Of a stretch of 13,983 nt of DNA, positions 9,280 to 13,983 are shown piece by piece. The DNA comes from an uncultured Flavobacteriaceae bacterium (GTDB lineage Bacteria; Bacteroidota; Bacteroidia; Flavobacteriales; Flavobacteriaceae). The notes under the pieces are model-generated. The model saw only the letters and a list, made by a program, of their open reading frames with translations, was not told the DNA's origin and made no database searches. The DNA lies in the NCBI GenBank assembly GCA_913051755.1, contig CAJXBR010000017.1, positions 1 through 13,983 on the forward strand, written 5' to 3'. Made by a program: the position numbers and the translations under genes. Every line of letters starts with the position of its first letter. Position 1 is the stretch's first letter.

Positions 9280-9294
9280 TTAATAGGCAATAAA

Positions 9295-11073
9295 ATGAAA
9301 GTTAAATTGAACACTCCAACACGTTTATTTGATTTTATTGAGAATCAAGCAAAGTATTCTCCACTATCACGTGCTTTTAACACAAAGTACGATGGCGAGT
9401 GGGTATCCACTTCATCAGAAGAACATTTAGAAAAATCGAATCAAATCAGTCGTGGTCTGATACAACTTGGTGTGAGTAAAGGAGATAAGGTCGCCATTAT
9501 CTCCTCCAACAACCGAACAGAATGGTCCATAGTTGACGTTGGCGTACTTCAAATTGGTGGGATCGATGTACCGATTTACCCGACCATCACTGCTGAAGAT
9601 TATGCTTACATCATCAACCATTCAGAATCTAAGTTCTGTTTTGTGTCTGATGTGGAAGTGTATAACAAAATCAAAACCATTAGAAAAGAATGCCCAAAGC
9701 TTGAAGAAGTGTATTGTTTTGATCAAATCAAGGGTTGTCAGCACTGGACTAAGGTGCTTGAGCTGGGAAGAGATGCTGCTCACCAGCCAAAAGTACAGGC
9801 CATTAAAGAATCTGTTTTACCACTTGATTTGGCTACAATTATATATACTTCTGGGACTACTGGGACTCCAAAAGGGGTGATGCTGAGTCACAAAAACATC
9901 GTGTCAAATGTGTTTGCAGCTCAGAAACGTTTGCCACTTGAGACAGGGAAAGCAGTGGCATTGAGCTTTTTACCACTATGTCACATCTATGAAAGAATGT
10001 TGATATACTTGTATCAAGTCACATCAACTGAGGTTCATTTTGCAGAATCGCTCGAGACCATTGGTGACAACCTCAATGAAGTCAATCCTGATGTAATGAC
10101 TGCTGTTCCTCGCTTGTTGGAAAAACTATATGACAAAATTTATGGCAAGGGACAAACCCTTACTGGGGTCAAAAAGAAATTATTCAATTGGGCTGTTGAT
10201 ATTGGTCTTGCTTATGAGCCTTATAAAAAGAATGGTTTTGTTTACAGTATCAAACTATCGATTGCAAGAGCATTGATATTTAAAAAATGGAAAGCTGCGC
10301 TCGGTGGTAATTTGAAACTCATTGCCTCTGGTAGTGCTGCGCTTCAACCTCGCCTTGCGCGGGTGTTTACAGCTGCAGGGCTAACAGTTGTTGAAGGGTA
10401 TGGTTTGACCGAAACTTCGCCTGTCATCTCTGTCAATGATATGAGAAATGGGAATTTCCGAATCGGCAGTGTGGGTAAAGTAGTCGATCAAGTGCAGGTA
10501 AAAATTGCAGAGGATGGCGAAATCCTTTGTAAGGGTCCAAACATAATGATGGGCTATTACAAAAACCAGGAATTGACAGATGAAGTCATCAAAAGTGGTT
10601 ACTTCCACACCGGAGACATTGGCCATTTGGACGATGATGGCTTTTTGGTGATCACTGATCGCAAAAAAGAAATGTTTAAGACATCGGGGGGTAAATATGT
10701 CGCCCCACAAGTGATTGAAAATGTAATCAAGCAATCGACCTTAATCGACCAAGTCATGGTGATTGGTGAAAATCAAAAATTTCCCTCGGCTGTTATTCAA
10801 CTCAACTTTGAAGCTGTGAATGCGTGGTTAGGTCATACTGAAAAACCATTGACACAGAAAAAACTCATTCAAGACAATAAAGTGATTGAAAAAATAAACG
10901 CTGACGTTGAAAACGCTAATAGCAACTTTGCCCAATGGGAAAAAGTAAAAGCATTTAGACTAACAGATGATGTTTGGAGTATTGACGCAGGGCACCTCAC
11001 CCCCACAATGAAACTTAAAAGAAAAATCATTGCTGATAGATACAAATCACTAATTGAAGACATTTATTCATAA
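9295..11073 (+). CDS. fadD: Long-chain fatty acid--CoA ligase (AMP-forming acyl-CoA synthetase)
   Basis: Activates free fatty acids to acyl-CoA via an acyl-adenylate, at the inner face of the membrane, giving the substrate for beta-oxidation or lipid synthesis. The 592-residue protein is a full-length ANL-superfamily enzyme. Motifs in order: P-loop YTSGTTGTPKG (residues 184-194), GYGLTETSP (368-376; the A5 adenine-binding motif), FHTGD with D441, and DRKKEMFKTSGGKYV from residue 455 (R456, hinge to the C-terminal domain). The lysine-rich TPTMKLKRK near the C terminus carries the candidate adenylation lysine. The frame is open from a TTG at 9277, but that codon lies inside the putative -7 element, so the ATG at 9295 (MKVKLNTPTRLFDF) is the better start. 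It sits 59 bases upstream of the marR-fadN unit, which fits a role in fatty-acid degradation. Chain-length specificity is not readable. The symbol is by family, not proven orthology. Confidence 0.92.
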   Translation: MKVKLNTPTRLFDFIENQAKYSPLSRAFNTKYDGEWVSTSSEEHLEKSNQISRGLIQLGVSKGDKVAIISSNNRTEWSIVDVGVLQIGGIDVPIYPTITAEDYAYIINHSESKFCFVSDVEVYNKIKTIRKECPKLEEVYCFDQIKGCQHWTKVLELGRDAAHQPKVQAIKESVLPLDLATIIYTSGTTGTPKGVMLSHKNIVSNVFAAQKRLPLETGKAVALSFLPLCHIYERMLIYLYQVTSTEVHFAESLETIGDNLNEVNPDVMTAVPRLLEKLYDKIYGKGQTLTGVKKKLFNWAVDIGLAYEPYKKNGFVYSIKLSIARALIFKKWKAALGGNLKLIASGSAALQPRLARVFTAAGLTVVEGYGLTETSPVISVNDMRNGNFRIGSVGKVVDQVQVKIAEDGEILCKGPNIMMGYYKNQELTDEVIKSGYFHTGDIGHLDDDGFLVITDRKKEMFKTSGGKYVAPQVIENVIKQSTLIDQVMVIGENQKFPSAVIQLNFEAVNAWLGHTEKPLTQKKLIQDNKVIEKINADVENANSNFAQWEKVKAFRLTDDVWSIDAGHLTPTMKLKRKIIADRYKSLIEDIYS

Positions 11074-11090
11074 TCTTTTTTTTTCTTCTA

Positions 11091-11112
11091 TTTATTATGC
11101 GTGCATAATAAA
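11091..11112 (+). promoter_or_regulatory. 22-base palindrome, candidate MarR operator
   Basis: Two exact 10-base arms, TTTATTATGC and GCATAATAAA, flank a central GT. The site lies in the 59-base gap between the acyl-CoA synthetase and marR genes, 20 bases before the marR ATG and covering the expected -33 region of its promoter. MarR dimers typically bind AT-rich palindromes of about 16-22 bases in their own promoters, so autorepression is the natural reading. A T-run (11076-11084) lies just upstream. A terminator is less likely: the stem is AT-rich, has almost no loop, and is not followed by a T-run. Confidence 0.6.
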
Positions 11113-11121
11113 ATTTTATTA
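11106..11121 (+). promoter_or_regulatory. Overlapping 16-base palindrome (third operator half-site)
   Basis: TAATAAAATTTTATTA is a perfect palindrome that shares its left part with the right arm of the 11091-11112 palindrome. It ends inside the -7 element (11120-11127). Together the two give three alternating TTTATTA/TAATAAA half-sites. AT-rich palindromes arise by chance easily, so this one is less secure than the GC-cored site. Confidence 0.35.
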
Positions 11122-11127
11122 CATTTG
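11120..11127 (+). promoter_or_regulatory. Candidate -7 element of the marR-fadN promoter
   Basis: TACATTTG matches TAnnTTTG exactly. It ends 5 bases before the marR ATG at 11133, so transcription would begin at or within a few bases of the start codon. No -33 TTG is visible because that region is occupied by the palindrome. Confidence 0.5.
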
Positions 11128-11132
11128 AATTT

Positions 11133-11585
11133 ATGCGAACAAAAACAATTGATCACTTTTTACGTGCCACATGGCAAGCTGTTTCTAAAATGTATAATGA
11201 AGAGGCATCCAAATATGGAGCGAGTATGGCAACAGGGCTAGCCCTATTGAGTATAGATACTGAGGAAGGCGTTCCGTCCACCTCATTGGGTCCTCGTATG
11301 GGCATGGAATCAACCAGCTTGTCGCGCACACTAAAGACTATGGAGAATCAAGGCCTTATTCGAAGAGAACCCAACCCAGACGATGGAAGAGGTGTTTTGA
11401 TAAAATTGACAAAAGAAGGGCTTGAGAAGCGATCTTTATCAAAAGAAATTGTAATTCAGTTTAATCAATCAATTGAAGAGGCAGTTAGCGAAAAAGACCT
11501 CGAGTCTTTTTATAAAGTCATCGAATTGATTTTGCAAAAAGTACAAGGCAGATCCATTTTTATCCCCCAAAAACAAGTTTCATGA
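11133..11585 (+). CDS. MarR-family winged-helix transcriptional regulator
   Basis: A 150-residue protein of normal MarR length, expected to be a DNA-binding dimer whose repression is relieved by a small ligand. N- and C-terminal helices (about 5-30 and 103-138) would form the dimer interface. The winged helix-turn-helix lies in the middle: recognition helix around 59-72 (MESTSLSRTLKTMENQG) and a wing around 77-92 with the characteristic DDGR at 83-86. No cysteine is present, so redox sensing of the OhrR kind is unlikely. The stop overlaps the fadN ATG by ATGA, and a large palindrome sits just upstream. The simplest inference is an autoregulated repressor of fatty-acid degradation, with a fatty acid or acyl-CoA as inducer. 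The ligand is inferred from the neighbourhood, not from the sequence. The ATG at 11133 is supported by the position of the -7 element. Confidence 0.9.
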   Translation: MRTKTIDHFLRATWQAVSKMYNEEASKYGASMATGLALLSIDTEEGVPSTSLGPRMGMESTSLSRTLKTMENQGLIRREPNPDDGRGVLIKLTKEGLEKRSLSKEIVIQFNQSIEEAVSEKDLESFYKVIELILQKVQGRSIFIPQKQVS

Positions 11586-13983
11586 GTAGAAGAATAATAT
11601 CAAAAGTGGCAGTAATCGGATCTGGAATTATGGGTTCTGGTATTGCCTGTCATTTTGTAAATATTGGTGTAGAGGTATTACTGCTTGACATTGCACCAAA
11701 TGAGTTGAATGAAAAAGAAAAGGCAAAAGGATTGTCACTCAGCGATGCAGCTGTTCGCAATCGCATCGTTGACGCCAACCTTTTACAAGCGATCAAATCC
11801 AATCCAGCACCTCTTTATCACGCTGATTTTAAAAAACGAATCCACACAGGGAATTTGTCAGATGATATTTCAAAAATCGCTGATGTGGACTGGATTATCG
11901 AGGTGGTGGTTGAAAGACTTGACATCAAACAAAGTGTTTTTGAACAAATTGAAACGCATAGAACAGCTGGCACACTGATCACTTCCAACACCTCTGGAAT
12001 CCCGATAGCGATGATGAACAAAGGGCGATCAGATGATTTTCAAAAGCATTTTGCTGTGACCCATTTTTTCAACCCTCCTCGCTATTTAAAACTTTTTGAG
12101 GTCATTCCAGGTCCCAATTGTTTGTCAGAAGTCACTTCATTTTTGATTGATTATGGGACAACTTTTTTGGGCAAACGATCGGTTCTTGCGAAAGACACAC
12201 CTGCTTTTATTGGCAATCGAATTGGTATTTTTTGCATTCAAAGTCTCTTTCATCAAGTAAAGGATATGGGGTTGACTGTGGAAGAAATCGACAAGCTCAC
12301 AGGCCCTGTGATCGGCAGGCCCAAATCAGCAACATTTCGAACTGTTGATGTTGTTGGTCTCGACACTTTGGTTCATGTAGCAAATGGACTTTATGAAAAC
12401 TGTGAAAACGATGAGCGTAGAGAGGTGTTCATGCTGCCTGACTTTATAGCCACAATGATGGAAAAGCAGTGGCTTGGCTCCAAAAGCGGACAGGGTTTTT
12501 ATAAAAAGGTGAAAGGCGAAAAAGGGAAGTCAAAGATCTTAACTTTAGACCTGAATATTCTCGAATATCGTGCGAAAAAACGTGCACAATTCGATACCTT
12601 AGAAAAAACAAAATCTATTGACGATCTCGCTGATCGTTATCCCATTTTAATTTCAGGAAAAGACAAGGCAAGCGCATTTTATCGAAAAAATTTCGGTGAA
12701 CTGTTTGCTTACATCCAATATCGAATTCCTGAAATTTCTGATGAAGTTTATCGCATCGATGATGCCATGAAAGCTGGCTTTGGATGGACGCATGGTCCTT
12801 TTGAAATTTGGGATGCAATTGGACTTGAAACAGGCATTGAACTGATTAAAGAAGCAGGTCACAAAGTTGCAGATTGGGTTATTGCAATGACCAAAGGAAA
12901 CAACCATAGTTTTTATGCTTTGGAAGATGGCAGTCAGAGCTTTTACGATGTTGAGAGCAAGAAGATGAACGCTATCCCTGGTCAGAGCAGTTTCATTTTT
13001 TTGGATTACCTCAGAACCTCAAACACAATCTGGAAAAACGATGAATGCTCGCTCATTGACATCGGAGATGGTGTGCTGAATGTCGAGTTTCATTCTAAGA
13101 TGAATACAATTGGGGGTGGCGTTTTGCAGGGGATCAACAAAGGAATTGATGTTGCTGAAAAGGATTTTCAAGCACTTGTGGTTGGGAATCAAGGGGCAAA
13201 TTTTTCTGCTGGGGCAAATATCGGAATGATATTTATGTTGGCTGTCGAGCAAGAATATGATGAGCTCAATATGGCTATCAAATACTTTCAAGACACTATG
13301 ATGCGCATGCGTTATTCATCCATCCCCACTGTCGCAGCACCTCACACACTTACGTTAGGAGGAGCCTGTGAGTTGAGCTTACATGCAGACAAGGTTGTGG
13401 CCGCAGCCGAAACCTATATTGGTTTGGTTGAATTTGGTGTTGGCGTGATTCCTGGCGGTGGTGGATCAAAAGAGATGGCACTTCGTGCATCCGATTCATT
13501 TCGTAAAAATGACGTGGAACTCAATGTGCTACAAGAATATTTTCTAACAATAGGAATGGCTAAAGTTGCCAAATCTGCTTACGAAGCATACGACCTGGGC
13601 ATTTTACAACAAGGAAAGGACGTTGTCGTTGTCAATGCCGACCAACAAATTGCGATTGCCAAAAAACATGCCATTTTACTCGCAGAATCTGGATACACCA
13701 AACCAATGGCGAGAAAAGATGTGAAGGTTCTTGGTAAGCAAGCACTTGGGATGTTTTTGGTAGGTACAGACGCTATGGAAGCAGCGCAGTATATATCGGA
13801 GCACGACAAAAAAATTGCCAATAAGTTGGCATACGTAATGGCTGGTGGTGACCTTTCGCAGCCATCTTATGTTTCTGAGCAATATCTCTTGGATATTGAA
13901 AGAGAGGCGTTTTTATCTCTTTGCACAGAGCGTAAAACGCTCGAGCGCATACAACATATGCTTAAAACTGGTAAACCTTTAAG
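11582..13983 (+). CDS. fadN: FadN-type 3-hydroxyacyl-CoA dehydrogenase/enoyl-CoA hydratase (3' end just missing)
   Basis: Multifunctional beta-oxidation enzyme: hydrates enoyl-CoA and oxidises L-3-hydroxyacyl-CoA with NAD. The 800 visible codons end in MLKTGKPL, close to where such proteins stop, so only a few residues should be missing. The order is dehydrogenase first, hydratase last, as in Bacillus FadN and opposite to E. coli FadB. The NAD-binding GSGIMG starts at residue 13 (G13, G15, G18). Likely dehydrogenase catalytic residues are S138, H161 and E173 (HFFNP...FEV), and N212 in GNR. The first C-terminal dehydrogenase domain runs to about 300 (KSGQGFYKK), and a second copy carries FGWTHGPFEIWD near 399. 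The hydratase starts near 488, with oxyanion loop FSAGAN at 541-546 and catalytic pair E597 (GGACELS) and E617 (EFGVGVIPGGGG), 20 residues apart as in known hydratases. It overlaps marR by 4 bases. A thiolase and an acyl-CoA dehydrogenase commonly follow. Confidence 0.92.
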   Translation, partial: MSRRIISKVAVIGSGIMGSGIACHFVNIGVEVLLLDIAPNELNEKEKAKGLSLSDAAVRNRIVDANLLQAIKSNPAPLYHADFKKRIHTGNLSDDISKIADVDWIIEVVVERLDIKQSVFEQIETHRTAGTLITSNTSGIPIAMMNKGRSDDFQKHFAVTHFFNPPRYLKLFEVIPGPNCLSEVTSFLIDYGTTFLGKRSVLAKDTPAFIGNRIGIFCIQSLFHQVKDMGLTVEEIDKLTGPVIGRPKSATFRTVDVVGLDTLVHVANGLYENCENDERREVFMLPDFIATMMEKQWLGSKSGQGFYKKVKGEKGKSKILTLDLNILEYRAKKRAQFDTLEKTKSIDDLADRYPILISGKDKASAFYRKNFGELFAYIQYRIPEISDEVYRIDDAMKAGFGWTHGPFEIWDAIGLETGIELIKEAGHKVADWVIAMTKGNNHSFYALEDGSQSFYDVESKKMNAIPGQSSFIFLDYLRTSNTIWKNDECSLIDIGDGVLNVEFHSKMNTIGGGVLQGINKGIDVAEKDFQALVVGNQGANFSAGANIGMIFMLAVEQEYDELNMAIKYFQDTMMRMRYSSIPTVAAPHTLTLGGACELSLHADKVVAAAETYIGLVEFGVGVIPGGGGSKEMALRASDSFRKNDVELNVLQEYFLTIGMAKVAKSAYEAYDLGILQQGKDVVVVNADQQIAIAKKHAILLAESGYTKPMARKDVKVLGKQALGMFLVGTDAMEAAQYISEHDKKIANKLAYVMAGGDLSQPSYVSEQYLLDIEREAFLSLCTERKTLERIQHMLKTGKPL

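Noticed and set aside
9261..9296. Possible second copy of the MarR operator before the acyl-CoA synthetase gene (ATGCAT core with flanking A/T)
   Set aside because: Outside the 6-base core the arms mismatch at every second position and the TGC-N2-GCA core spacing is absent, so it does not match the marR site.
11076..11112. Terminator for the acyl-CoA synthetase made of the T-run and the 22-base palindrome
   Set aside because: The T-run comes before the palindrome instead of after it, and the RNA stem would be AT-rich with a 2-base loop. An operator explains it better.

Overview
The window reads as an ordinary chromosomal segment from a member of the Bacteroidota, probably Flavobacteriia-like. 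Three things point there. Every free-standing gene start is preceded by a TAnnTTTG-type -7 element. Shine-Dalgarno sequences are not evident. The protein families and their wording (large single-chain PurL, a MarR + FadN-type beta-oxidation unit, the MsbA-like exporter, the RsmB/NOP methyltransferase) are typical of the phylum. The DNA is AT-rich and all genes lie on the plus strand. I see no tRNA, rRNA, insertion sequence, CRISPR array or phage gene, and no gene-free stretch longer than about 100 bases.

Layout. (1) 1-678: the 3' part of a membrane-anchored family 2 glycosyltransferase acting on polyprenyl phosphate. (2) 729-5498: a compact three-gene unit holding a phosphoglucomutase/phosphomannomutase-type enzyme, an MsbA-like ABC exporter (ATGA overlap) and an RsmB/NOP-family RNA m5C methyltransferase (7-base gap). 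(3) 5595-9239: purL, the fourth enzyme step of purine synthesis, on its own. (4) 9295-11073: a long-chain acyl-CoA synthetase. (5) 11133-13983: a MarR-family regulator overlapping (ATGA) a FadN-type multifunctional beta-oxidation protein, which runs off the window within a few residues of its expected end.

How they work together. Regions 4 and 5 form a fatty-acid use locus: fatty acids are activated to acyl-CoA, then hydrated and oxidised by FadN, with a MarR repressor in the same unit. The most informative non-coding signal is in front of marR: a 22-base palindrome (two exact 10-base arms around GT), a third half-site that forms a second, overlapping 16-base palindrome, and a TACATTTG -7 element ending only 5 bases before the ATG. 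This suggests an autoregulated, nearly leaderless marR-fadN transcript. Regions 1 and 2 are envelope and sugar-phosphate metabolism plus RNA modification.

I found no convincing new biological system. The best leads are regulatory: the marR operator architecture, and the transcription-unit map implied by the -7 elements. Several starts were placed downstream of the longest open frame (ABC exporter 2435, methyltransferase 4266, purL 5595, acyl-CoA synthetase 9295).
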